From Nocardia panacis (GTDB taxonomy: Bacteria; Actinomycetota; Actinomycetes; Mycobacteriales; Mycobacteriaceae), in NCBI RefSeq assembly GCF_003598715.1, contig NZ_QZFU01000023.1:310001-374000 (forward strand): a stretch of 64,000 nt of DNA. The letters run 5' to 3'. Below the pieces are notes generated by a model. That model did not search any database and was not told the DNA's origin. It saw only the letters and a program-made list of their open reading frames with translations. Numbering within the stretch: the first letter of the stretch is position 1; each line of letters begins with the position of its first letter. Of this stretch, positions 8,560-16,476 are shown piece after piece. A program made the translations under genes and the position numbers.

Positions 8560-9111
8560 TCACTGCGCGGCGGGACGGCCCGTCCGCTCGGCGACCACGG
8601 CGTCCAGGCGCGCGCCGAGCGCGCCGACCTGGTCGCGCAATTCGATGAGCGTCTCGAGCGGGTAGCCGACCTCGGCGAGCACCGATTCGATCATGTGCCT
8701 GGCCCGATCGCGCAGCGCGGCACCCGTTTCGGTGGCGCGCAACTCGACGGCGCGGCGATCGTGGGCGCTGCGCACGCTCTCCACCAGGCCGTGCGCCTGT
8801 AGGCGCTGGATGAGCGGGGAGACGGTGCCGTAGTCGAGTCGCAGATGCTCCCCGAGTTCCTTCATGGTCATGCCGGGGTGCTCCCAGAGCGCGAGCAGCG
8901 CGAGGTACTGCGGGTAGGTCACCTCCATCGCCTCGAGGAAGGGCCGGTACGCCGCGGTCATGGCCCGCGACGTGGAGTACAGGGCGAAACAGAGCTGCGA
9001 GGTCAGCGACAGCAGATCGCGGTCTGATGCGGGGGCGGTTGCGACGGCCGCTCCGACACGCACCTCAGCAGATGGATGCGCAACTTCGGGCATAGAAAGC
9101 ACTGTACGCAT
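8560..9111 (-). CDS. OhrR-like MarR-family peroxide-sensing regulator
   Basis: A 183 aa MarR-type repressor with the hallmarks of OhrR. The N-terminal QLCFALYSTSRAMTAAYRPF carries Cys41, which aligns with the reactive cysteine (Cys15) of Bacillus OhrR, and the tyrosines in YRPFLEAMEVTYPQYLALL are those that hydrogen-bond the cysteine in that family. The wing reads SVRSAHDRRAVELRATE. Oxidation of the cysteine by organic hydroperoxides releases DNA. The start is set by GGAGG 7 nt upstream of the ATG at 9111. It has an extra N-terminal tail of about 30 residues. The ohr gene lies 27 kb away with a strong palindrome in its promoter and is the obvious candidate target. Confidence 0.85.
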   Translation of the reverse strand: MRTVLSMPEVAHPSAEVRVGAAVATAPASDRDLLSLTSQLCFALYSTSRAMTAAYRPFLEAMEVTYPQYLALLALWEHPGMTMKELGEHLRLDYGTVSPLIQRLQAHGLVESVRSAHDRRAVELRATETGAALRDRARHMIESVLAEVGYPLETLIELRDQVGALGARLDAVVAERTGRPAAQ

Positions 9112-9233
9112 ACGCCTACCTCCGCATTCGCTCCGGCCATGCGCAGGTCTGGGGACGGCTACGCCGACGGCGCCCGTTTTGCGGCTCGAACATGGCGTGC
9201 GTCCTACGCGGGCAACGGCCTGTGAATCGAGTG

Positions 9234-9255
9234 GATTGCATGGTTTGCTAAACTC
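9234..9255 (+). promoter_or_regulatory. Motif shared with the pckG promoter, upstream of arsR
   Basis: GATTGCA (9234-9240) is followed after 7 nt by CTAAACTC (9248-9255). Within it GTTT-GCT-AAAC is a small inverted repeat and TAAACT could serve as a -10. The same pair of words occurs before pckG at nearly the same distance from the start codon (39 versus 36 nt from TAAACT). Confidence 0.5.
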
Positions 9256-9292
9256 CGCAAGTAACCGAGCCCGCACCGGAAAGGAGCGGCTG

Positions 9293-9622
9293 ATGCCGGG
9301 TTTGAGCAGGCCGCTCTATCAAATGAAGGCCGACTTCTTCAAAACCCTCGGCCATCCGGTGCGCATCCGGGTCCTGGAATTGCTGAGTCAGCGCGAGCAC
9401 GCCGTCTCGGAGATGCTCAATGAGATCGGCGTCGAGCCCGCGAGCCTGTCCCAGCAGTTGTCCATCCTGCGCCGCGCCGGTCTGGTGACGGCCCGGCGCG
9501 AGGGCCTCTCGGTCACCTACGCACTCACCTCGCCCCAGGTCGCCGAGTTGTTGACCACGGCGCGGGCCATCCTCGGTCGCTTGGCGGCCGGACAGGTCGA
9601 GGTGTTGCGCCACCCCGCCTGA
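9293..9622 (+). CDS. ArsR-family helix-turn-helix regulator
   Basis: A 109 aa single-domain ArsR/SmtB-type winged-helix protein. FFKTLGHPVRIRVLELL opens the fold, the recognition helix region is EPASLSQQLSILRRAGLV and the wing is TARREGLSVTYALTS. There are no metal-ligand cysteines, so it is probably not a metal sensor. Related actinobacterial proteins sit next to SulP transporters, which is what is found two genes downstream. The ATG at 9293 follows GGAAAGGAG. Since the promoter word pair seen here recurs before pckG, the protein may regulate both its own gene and the pckG-sulP unit. Confidence 0.87.
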   Translation: MPGLSRPLYQMKADFFKTLGHPVRIRVLELLSQREHAVSEMLNEIGVEPASLSQQLSILRRAGLVTARREGLSVTYALTSPQVAELLTTARAILGRLAAGQVEVLRHPA

Positions 9623-9658
9623 GATCACCCGACCGCGTTCGATTCCGTCCACACCCCT

Positions 9659-9680
9659 GATTGCAGTTTTTCTAAACTCG
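9659..9680 (+). promoter_or_regulatory. Motif shared with the arsR promoter, upstream of pckG
   Basis: GATTGCA (9659-9665) is followed after 6 nt by CTAAACTC (9672-9679). AGTTT-N4-AAACT is an inverted repeat centred on the same place as the smaller one before arsR. TAAACT (9673-9678) could be a -10. It lies 34 nt upstream of the pckG start. Confidence 0.5.
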
Positions 9681-9713
9681 ATACCTAGTAGTTTTGCGAA
9701 GGAGAAAAACGTC

Positions 9714-11543
9714 GTGACCGAACACTCCGGCATCGGGACCATCCAGCCCCCGACCGACCACGCGGACATCCTGACGTGGGTGGCCGAGGTCGCCGAACTC
9801 ACCGCACCCGAGCGCGTCGTGTTCTGCGACGGCAGCGGCGCGGAGTGGGACCGACTGACCGCGCTGCTGGTCGAGAAGGGCACCTTCGTCGCGCTGAGCG
9901 CCAAACCGAATTCGTTCTGGTGCGCCTCGGATCCGGAGGACGTCGCGCGGGTGGAGGATCGCACCTTCATCTGCTCGCACGATCGCGCCGACGCGGGTCC
10001 GACGAACAACTGGGTCGACCCGCTGGATATGCGCACGGTCATGACCGAGCACTACCGGGGCGCGATGTCGGGGCGCACCATGTACGTGATCGCCTTCTGC
10101 ATGGGACCGCTCGACGCCGCCGACCCGAAATTCGGTGTGCAGATCACGGATTCGGAATATGTCGCGGCCTCCATGCGGGTGATGACCAGGTCCGGCGCGC
10201 CGGTCTGGGCCAAGCTCACCGGCGGCACCGAGTTCGTCAAATGCCTGCATTCGGTCGGCGCGCCGCTCGCGCCGGGACAGGCCGATGTGCCATGGCCGTG
10301 CGACAAGACCAAGTACATCGCGCACTTCCCGCAGACCCGCACCATCTGGAGCTACGGCTCCGGCTACGGCGGCAACGCGCTGCTCGGCAAGAAATGCTTC
10401 GCCCTGCGCATCGCCTCGGTGCTCGGCCGCGACGAAGGGTGGCTGGCCGAACACATGCTGATCCTGAAATTGACCTCGCCGCAAGGCCGCACCCACTACG
10501 TGGCCGCGGCCTTCCCGTCCTCGTGCGGCAAGACCAACCTGGCCATGCTCGAATCCGCGCTGCCCGGCTGGTGGGCCGAGACGATCGGCGACGATATCGC
10601 CTGGCTGCGCTTCGGCGCGGACGGCCGCCTCTACGCGGTGAACCCGGAAACCGGATTCTTCGGCGTGGCACCGGGCACCGGCGCGAAGACCAATCCCAAT
10701 GCCATCGCCACCATCGCGCGCGGCAATTCGATCTTCACCAACACCGCGCGCACCGACGACGGTGATGTGTGGTGGGAGGGTCTGACCGACGCGCCGCCCG
10801 CCCATCTGATCGACTGGCGCGGGCAGGATTGGACGCCGGACTCGGATTCCCCGGCGGCCCACCCGAATTCGCGCTACTGCACGCCGATCGAGCAGTGCCC
10901 CTCGGTGGCCCCGGAGTGGAACGATCCCACCGGTGTCCCGCTCTCGGCCATCTTCTTCGGCGGGCGGCGCGCCAATACCGTTCCGCTCGTGGCGGAATCC
11001 TTCGATTGGGCGCACGGCGTCTTCACCGCCTCGGTGCTGTCCTCGGAGACCACGGCGGCGGCCGCGGGCCGCGTCGGAGTGGTGCGCCGGGACCCGATGG
11101 CCATGCTGCCCTTCCTCGGCTACCACATCGGCGACTACTTCGCGCACTGGCTGCGCCTGGGCGCGGCGGCCGATCCGGCGAAACTGCCGAAAATCTTCCA
11201 GGTCAACTGGTTCCGGCGCGGCGCGGACGGGAAATTCCTGTGGCCCGGATTCGGTGACAATGTGCGCGTGCTGAAGTGGGCACTCGAACGCATCGACGGC
11301 ACCGCCGCGGCCGAGTGGACCCCCATCGGTCATATCCCGACCGCCGACGCGCTGGATCTGGACGGCCTCGCCGCGGGCTACCGCGACCTGCTGCCTGCCG
11401 CGCTCGCGGTCGATATCGAGGAGTGGGTGGCCGAGACCCGCTCCATCGACGAGTGGTACGCCACCATCGGCGGCAACCGGCTGCCCGAACACCTGCGCGA
11501 ACAGCTCGCGGCGCTGAAGCTGCGCCTGGTCCAGGCCAGATGA
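9714..11543 (+). CDS. pckG: Phosphoenolpyruvate carboxykinase (GTP)
   Basis: Cytosolic GTP-dependent PEP carboxykinase, 609 aa, the usual length. It interconverts oxaloacetate + GTP and PEP + GDP + CO2, committing TCA-cycle carbon to gluconeogenesis. The nucleotide-binding P-loop FPSSCGKTNLAM carries the reactive cysteine at about residue 271. TIGDDIAWLR supplies Mn/Mg ligands, GYGGNALLGKKC is the substrate loop, and the guanine-binding region follows NWFRRGADGKFLWPGFGDN. The GTG is preceded by AAGGAG. Its last codons overlap the start of the SulP gene (ATGA), so the two are translationally coupled, which is unusual company for this enzyme. Confidence 0.97.
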   Translation: MTEHSGIGTIQPPTDHADILTWVAEVAELTAPERVVFCDGSGAEWDRLTALLVEKGTFVALSAKPNSFWCASDPEDVARVEDRTFICSHDRADAGPTNNWVDPLDMRTVMTEHYRGAMSGRTMYVIAFCMGPLDAADPKFGVQITDSEYVAASMRVMTRSGAPVWAKLTGGTEFVKCLHSVGAPLAPGQADVPWPCDKTKYIAHFPQTRTIWSYGSGYGGNALLGKKCFALRIASVLGRDEGWLAEHMLILKLTSPQGRTHYVAAAFPSSCGKTNLAMLESALPGWWAETIGDDIAWLRFGADGRLYAVNPETGFFGVAPGTGAKTNPNAIATIARGNSIFTNTARTDDGDVWWEGLTDAPPAHLIDWRGQDWTPDSDSPAAHPNSRYCTPIEQCPSVAPEWNDPTGVPLSAIFFGGRRANTVPLVAESFDWAHGVFTASVLSSETTAAAAGRVGVVRRDPMAMLPFLGYHIGDYFAHWLRLGAAADPAKLPKIFQVNWFRRGADGKFLWPGFGDNVRVLKWALERIDGTAAAEWTPIGHIPTADALDLDGLAAGYRDLLPAALAVDIEEWVAETRSIDEWYATIGGNRLPEHLREQLAALKLRLVQAR

Positions 11544-13198
11544 GCGTCGGCGAACTGCTGCCGCGCCGGTCGGATTGGCGACCGGCGCTGCGCGCCCCCG
11601 GCCCGGACCTGCTCTCGGGTTTGATCGTCGCGCTGGTGGCGCTGCCGCTGGCGCTCGGCTTCGGTATCGGATCCGGACTCGGCGCGGCGGCCGGGTTGGC
11701 CACCGCGATCGTGGCCGGTGTCGTAGCAGCGGTGTTCGGCGGTTCGCGCTTGCAGGTCTGCGGGCCGACCGGCGCGATGACGGTGGTGCTGGCGCCGATC
11801 TTCCACCAGCACGGGGCGAGCGGGGTGCTGACCGTCGGCCTCATGGCCGGACTGGCCCTGGTGATGCTCGCGGTGATCGGCGCCGGGCGTGCGGTGCGCT
11901 ATCTGCCCGCCCCGGTGCTCGAGGGGTTCACCGCGGGGATCGCGGTGGTCATCGCGCTGCAGCAGTTCCCGGCGGCCCTCGGTATCGCGCACGCCGAGGG
12001 CGACAAGGTGTGGCAGTCGGCATTCGACGCCCTGCGCCGGTTCATCTCGCAACCGCACTATCCGGCGCTGCTCACCGCGCTCGCGGTGGCCGCGGTGGTG
12101 CTGATCGGCGGGCGTTATCTGCCCCGGCTGCCGTTCGCGCTGCTCGCGGTGGCGGCCGCGACGGTGACGGTTCGACTGTCCGGATCGGATCTGAGGACCA
12201 TCGGCGCAATACCTGTCGGCTTGCCCGCGCCCAGCCTCGGATTCGTACACCTCGACCAGATGGGGGCACTGATCGGTCCGGCGCTGGCGGTGGCCGCGCT
12301 GGCCGCGCTCGAATCGCTGCTCTCGGCGACGGCCGCCGACGCCATGGCCGTGGGCACCCGTCACGATCCGAATCGCGAACTGTTCGGCCAGGGGTTGGCC
12401 AATATCGCCGCCCCGCTGTTCGGCGGGGTGCCCGCCACCGGCGCCATCGCACGCACGGCGGTCAATGTGCGCTCGGGCGCACGCACCCGACTGGCCGCGC
12501 TCACCCACGCGGTCGTGCTGGCGGCGGTCATCTACCTGGCCGCTCCCCTGGTCGCCGATATCCCGCTGGCGGCGCTGGCCGGGGTGCTGTTGGCCACCAC
12601 GGTCCGCATGGTGGAGACGGCCTCGGTGGCCGCCATCGCCCGCGCCTCCAAGGGCGACGCGGCGATCATGGCGGTCACCTTCCTGGTCACCGTGGCACTG
12701 GATCTGGTGAGCGCCGTCGCGGTCGGCGTCGGCATCGCCGTGCTGCTCGCGGTGCGCGCGGTCGCCAAAGAGGCTCGGCTGCAACAGATTCCGATCGAAG
12801 CCCCGACCGACGACACCGAGCACCCGACCGAGGAGCGGCAACTGCTCAACGAGCGGATCATCGCCTACCGCATCGACGGGCCGGTGTTCTTCGCCGCCGC
12901 GCACCGGTTCCTGCTGGAGTTGGCCGAGGTGTCCGACGCGCACGTGGTCGTGCTGCGGATGTCGCACATCACCGCGTTGGATACCACCGGCGCGCTGGTG
13001 CTCAAGGATGCCATCGGCAAACTCGAGCATCGCGGCATCACCGTGTTGATGTCGGGCCTGCGGGCGGACCATCGGCGGCGGCTGGCCGCGGTCGGCGCAC
13101 TGCCCGCGGGCGGGGCCGATCAGCTTTTCGAGCACACTCCCGACGCCGTAGCCCACGCACGCGGAGTTTCCCTACCCATGGAAGAGTCTTTACCGTGA
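11540..13198 (+). CDS. SulP-family anion transporter with STAS domain
   Basis: A 552 aa polytopic inner-membrane transporter of the SulP (SLC26) family. About 11-14 hydrophobic segments occupy residues 25-420, including the N-terminal family signature GLIVALVALPLALGFGIGSGLG and FGGSRLQVCGPTGAMTVVL. A cytoplasmic STAS domain follows (about 445-540), with ALDTTGALVLKDAI at the site corresponding to the anti-sigma antagonist phosphorylation loop. Members carry sulfate, bicarbonate or dicarboxylates. A start overlapping the pckG stop by ATGA and the ArsR regulator upstream argue for a shared job with PEP carboxykinase, which makes bicarbonate or a C4-dicarboxylate attractive substrates; this is inference. 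Confidence 0.93.
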   Translation: MSVGELLPRRSDWRPALRAPGPDLLSGLIVALVALPLALGFGIGSGLGAAAGLATAIVAGVVAAVFGGSRLQVCGPTGAMTVVLAPIFHQHGASGVLTVGLMAGLALVMLAVIGAGRAVRYLPAPVLEGFTAGIAVVIALQQFPAALGIAHAEGDKVWQSAFDALRRFISQPHYPALLTALAVAAVVLIGGRYLPRLPFALLAVAAATVTVRLSGSDLRTIGAIPVGLPAPSLGFVHLDQMGALIGPALAVAALAALESLLSATAADAMAVGTRHDPNRELFGQGLANIAAPLFGGVPATGAIARTAVNVRSGARTRLAALTHAVVLAAVIYLAAPLVADIPLAALAGVLLATTVRMVETASVAAIARASKGDAAIMAVTFLVTVALDLVSAVAVGVGIAVLLAVRAVAKEARLQQIPIEAPTDDTEHPTEERQLLNERIIAYRIDGPVFFAAAHRFLLELAEVSDAHVVVLRMSHITALDTTGALVLKDAIGKLEHRGITVLMSGLRADHRRRLAAVGALPAGGADQLFEHTPDAVAHARGVSLPMEESLP

Positions 13199-13575
13199 CC
13201 GAACGAACCACACCGACATTCGCACAGCGGATTCGCTATATCTGCGGCGGTACCCTGCCGCCGCAACTGTCGGACTGGGTGATCAACGATCTCACCGGTC
13301 CCGGCGCGGCGGGTCGCTATCTCATGCGGATCCTCATCCCGATCATTCCGCCCCTGTGCCTGTTCCTGCTGATTCCGGGGCCGCTGTGGATGGGGTTGTC
13401 CATGATGGCGCTGCTGTATCTGCCGCTGATCTACTTCACGGTGGCGCTCATGTACGTCTACCGGCGGCACCGCCTCGCCAAACACGGTTTGGACCCGCAT
13501 CTCGCCGATGCGCGCGAACGTCAGCGCGGGTCTGCCGAGCGCCTGGACTACGAGCGCAGGCACGGCCGGGCCTGA
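13195..13575 (+). CDS. Small membrane protein, DUF5313-like
   Basis: A 126 aa protein resembling the DUF5313 family found in mycolata. It has a soluble N-terminus (residues 1-45, with RIRYICGGTLPPQLSDWVINDLTGPG), two adjacent hydrophobic segments (about 46-66 and 69-90) and a basic, arginine-rich C-terminal tail. No function is known. The GTG overlaps the sulP stop as GTGA, so it is the third gene of the pckG operon. Confidence 0.75.
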   Translation: MTERTTPTFAQRIRYICGGTLPPQLSDWVINDLTGPGAAGRYLMRILIPIIPPLCLFLLIPGPLWMGLSMMALLYLPLIYFTVALMYVYRRHRLAKHGLDPHLADARERQRGSAERLDYERRHGRA

Positions 13576-13630
13576 CGGCCCGATTGCCCACGATTCGCCT
13601 GAGCCGCGAGTAGCCTCACCAAGGGAATTC

Positions 13631-13656
13631 GGGGCCGTTCGCAGGGCAGCGGCCCC
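13631..13656 (+). terminator. Possible terminator of the pckG operon
   Basis: GGGGCCG (13631-13637) pairs with CGGCCCC (13650-13656) over a 12-nt loop, 55 nt after the last gene of the unit. No T tract follows. Confidence 0.3.
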
Positions 13657-13710
13657 TCGATCAATTCGGAAATCGCGTCTTTCACGGGAAATCGTCGAAA
13701 GGGTTGCGCT

Positions 13711-16032
13711 ATGTCCGGTACACCCGAGGTGTCGGCCGACGGCCATGAACCCCCTTCCTTCCAGCCGGGTCAATCGCCCGCCCCTTCCTTCCACCCGTAC
13801 CACCATCCCGCCGCAGGCTGGGGCGCGGCCAAAAGCGTGACGCGATTCCTGGTTCGCGAGCGCGAGGGTATCGACGGCCCGCGCGCCATTCTGAAGATGA
13901 ATCACGAGAACGGCGGCTTCGACTGTCCCGGCTGCGCGTGGCCCGACGATCGCAAGGGCCTGCACCTCGATATCTGCGAGAACGGCATCAAGCACGTCGC
14001 CTGGGAGATGACCCACAAGCGGGTCGGACCGGATTTCTTCGCCGCGCACACCGTCTCCGAATTATCGGGGTGGAGCGAATTCGAACTGGAGAATCAGGGC
14101 AGGCTCACCGCGCCGATGAGCTACGACCCGGACACCGACACCTATGTGCCGATCGCGTGGGACGCGGCATTCCATCTCGTCGGCATGGCACTGCGCGAAT
14201 TGGCGAATCCGAATCAGGCCGCCTTCTATACCTCCGGTCGCCTCGGCAACGAGGCGACCTTCCTGTATCAATTGCTGGCGCGCGAACTGGGCACCAACAA
14301 TCTGCCCGACTGCTCGAATATGTGTCACGAGGCGAGCGGGCGCGCCCTGCAGGCCGCCCTCGGCACCGGCAAGGGCACCGTCGACCTCGCCGACTGGGAG
14401 ACCGCCGACGCGCTGATCCTGCTCGGCGTCAATGCCGCCTCCAACGCGCCGCGCATGCTCACCGCGCTCACCGAGGCGCATCGGCGCGGCGCGGCGATCG
14501 TGCACATCAACCCGCTGATCGAGGCCGCGGCCCGGCGCGCCATCATCCCGCACGATTTCCTCCAGATGGCCACTTTTCATGCGACGCCGACCAGTTCGCT
14601 CAATCTGCAACCCCGCATCGGCGGCGATATGGCGGTCATCCGCGGGATGGCCAAGGCGGTGTTGGAACGGGCGCGCACCGAGCAGCACGCCATCGACCGG
14701 GAGTTCATCCAGCGCCACACGTCCGGATTCGAGGAGTATCAGACCCTTTGCGAGGACACGCCGTGGGCCGAGATCGAGCGGGGCTGCGGGCTGAGCGAAG
14801 GCGAGATCCGCAGGGCCGCAAGGATCTACTCCGAATCCGATCGCACCGTCATCAGTTGGTGTCTGGGCGTGACCCAGCACGAGCACGGCGTGGACACCGT
14901 GCGCGAGATCGTGAATCTGCTACTGCTGCGCGGGAATCTGGGCCGGGAGGGCGCGGGTCCCTCGCCGGTGCGCGGGCACAGCAATGTGCAGGGCAACCGC
15001 ACCTGCGGGATCGATCACCACCCGAAACCGGAGTTCCTGGATCGGCTCGCCAGGGTATGCGGCATAGATCCGCCGCGCGCACCCGGTTTGGATACCGTCG
15101 GCGCGATCGAGGCCATGCACGCGGGCAAGGTGCGGGTATTCGTGGGCATGGGCGGCAATTTCGCCATCGCCGCGCCGGACACGGCCTACACCTTCGCGGC
15201 GCTGCGCAACTGCGATCTCACCGTCCACGTGAGCACCAAACTCAATCGCAGCCACCTGGTGCACGGCCGTCGCGCGCTGATCCTGCCGTGCCTGGGTCGC
15301 ACCGAACGCGACGAGCAGCGCGCCGGCCTCCAGGAGAGCTCCGTGGAGGATTCGATGAGCATGGTGCATCTGTCGCGGGGGATGAAGCGGCCCGCCTCAC
15401 CGCATTTGCGCTCCGAACCCGCGATCATCGCGGGCATAGCCCGCGCCGCACTGCCCAACAGCGCCACACCGTGGGAGAAGTACGTCGAGGACTACGACCT
15501 CATTCGCGACACCATGTCCGAAGTCCTCGACGGCTTCGAGGATTTCAATCGCCGCGTGCGCCTGCCGCTCGGCTTCCGAATCCGCCAGCCCGCAAGGGAA
15601 TTGACCTTCCATACCCCCTCCGGACTCGCCGAGTTCTCCGCCGCGCCGCTGCCCGATCCCACCGTGAGACCGGGCACGCTGACGCTGGCGACGGTGCGAT
15701 CCCACGATCAGTGGAACACCACCATCTACAGCGACAGCGACCGCTATCGCGGCGTCGGCAACCTGCGCACCCTGGTCTTCCTGAACGCCGACGACATGCG
15801 CGAACGCGGCCTGGCCCAATTCGACCGCGTCGACATCACCAGCTTCGCCCGCGACGGGAGCACCCGCAGGCTCAACGGCTACACCGCCATCGCCTACGAC
15901 ATTCCGCGCGGTTGCGCGGTGGGCTATATGCCGGAGATGAATGTGCTGTGCGCCATCGGCGATTTCAGCACCCAGAGCGATCAGCCGATCATGAAGAATC
16001 TCACCGTCACGGTCGAGCGCGGCGCGGACTGA
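13711..16032 (+). CDS. FdhF/YdeP-type molybdopterin oxidoreductase
   Basis: A 773 aa molybdopterin-dependent oxidoreductase resembling the formate dehydrogenase alpha-subunit/YdeP group. The N-terminal FDCPGCAWPDD keeps only a partial cysteine set, consistent with members that lack a full four-cysteine cluster. NLPDCSNMCHEASGRAL is the region of the active-site residue, and FVGMGGNFAIAAPDT and GRTERDEQ are cofactor-binding segments. The C-terminal molybdopterin dinucleotide domain (about 640-770) contains TVRSHDQWNTTIYSDSDRYRG. No Tat signal is present, so it is cytoplasmic. No FdhD or electron-transfer subunit is adjacent. The physiological substrate of such proteins is uncertain; E. coli YdeP is linked to acid resistance. 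It is convergent with paaI 15 nt away. Confidence 0.9.
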   Translation: MSGTPEVSADGHEPPSFQPGQSPAPSFHPYHHPAAGWGAAKSVTRFLVREREGIDGPRAILKMNHENGGFDCPGCAWPDDRKGLHLDICENGIKHVAWEMTHKRVGPDFFAAHTVSELSGWSEFELENQGRLTAPMSYDPDTDTYVPIAWDAAFHLVGMALRELANPNQAAFYTSGRLGNEATFLYQLLARELGTNNLPDCSNMCHEASGRALQAALGTGKGTVDLADWETADALILLGVNAASNAPRMLTALTEAHRRGAAIVHINPLIEAAARRAIIPHDFLQMATFHATPTSSLNLQPRIGGDMAVIRGMAKAVLERARTEQHAIDREFIQRHTSGFEEYQTLCEDTPWAEIERGCGLSEGEIRRAARIYSESDRTVISWCLGVTQHEHGVDTVREIVNLLLLRGNLGREGAGPSPVRGHSNVQGNRTCGIDHHPKPEFLDRLARVCGIDPPRAPGLDTVGAIEAMHAGKVRVFVGMGGNFAIAAPDTAYTFAALRNCDLTVHVSTKLNRSHLVHGRRALILPCLGRTERDEQRAGLQESSVEDSMSMVHLSRGMKRPASPHLRSEPAIIAGIARAALPNSATPWEKYVEDYDLIRDTMSEVLDGFEDFNRRVRLPLGFRIRQPARELTFHTPSGLAEFSAAPLPDPTVRPGTLTLATVRSHDQWNTTIYSDSDRYRGVGNLRTLVFLNADDMRERGLAQFDRVDITSFARDGSTRRLNGYTAIAYDIPRGCAVGYMPEMNVLCAIGDFSTQSDQPIMKNLTVTVERGAD

Positions 16033-16047
16033 GTTCTCCGGAGGCGG

Positions 16048-16476
16048 CTATCGGGGGCCGAGTTCCCTGCTGTTGCCACGGAATTCGGCGATCACCGTCT
16101 CGCCGCGCCGGACGGTGACATCGTAGACGCCGCTGCGGCCGTAGCGGATTCGCTCGACCGCCTCGGCCACCAGCTCGTCACCGACGGTAGTCGGCGCGAT
16201 ATAGGTGATGGTGGCCCCCGAGGAGACGGTGGTGCGCCCATATCCGTTGACCGCCACCGCGAACGCGGTATCGGCCAGCAGGAAGACGTAGCCGCCGTGG
16301 GTGATGTCGTGCCCGTTGGTCATCTCCGCGGTCACCGTCATGGTCACGGTTGCCGAGCCGGGAGCGTTGCGCAGCAGCCGGATTCCGCAGCGGGTCGACG
16401 CACGGTCCTCCGCCAGCATGGCGCGCGCAAATTCGGCGGGGTCCTGGTCGGTTTCGACGCTCGTCCCGCTGGTCAA
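16048..16476 (-). CDS. paaI: Hydroxyphenylacetyl-CoA-type thioesterase
   Basis: A 142 aa hot-dog-fold thioesterase, last gene of the phenylacetate operon. NGHDITHGGYVFLLADTAFA is the PaaI signature; the aspartate in LADTAF is the catalytic acid in this family. PaaI hydrolyses stalled aryl-CoA intermediates and so frees CoA. The proposed start is TTG, which overlaps the paaK stop as TTGA and gives a typical N-terminus; the alternative is ATG at 16419, which would trim 19 residues. The next gene downstream is convergent and ends 15 nt away, so no separate terminator fits between them. Confidence 0.88.
   Translation of the reverse strand: MTSGTSVETDQDPAEFARAMLAEDRASTRCGIRLLRNAPGSATVTMTVTAEMTNGHDITHGGYVFLLADTAFAVAVNGYGRTTVSSGATITYIAPTTVGDELVAEAVERIRYGRSGVYDVTVRRGETVIAEFRGNSRELGPR

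Noticed and set aside
9672..11492. A 606-codon open frame antisense to pckG
   Set aside because: It has Arg/Gly/His-rich composition typical of the reverse frame of GC-rich genes, with no family motif; the sense strand encodes an unmistakable enzyme. The same applies to the long antisense frames over the SulP gene (11378-13156) and the phosphoesterase gene (48203-49894).
11276..11539. N-terminal extension of the SulP protein into pckG
   Set aside because: The extension is out-of-frame pckG sequence, very rich in arginine; the ATGA overlap gives a proper N-terminus.
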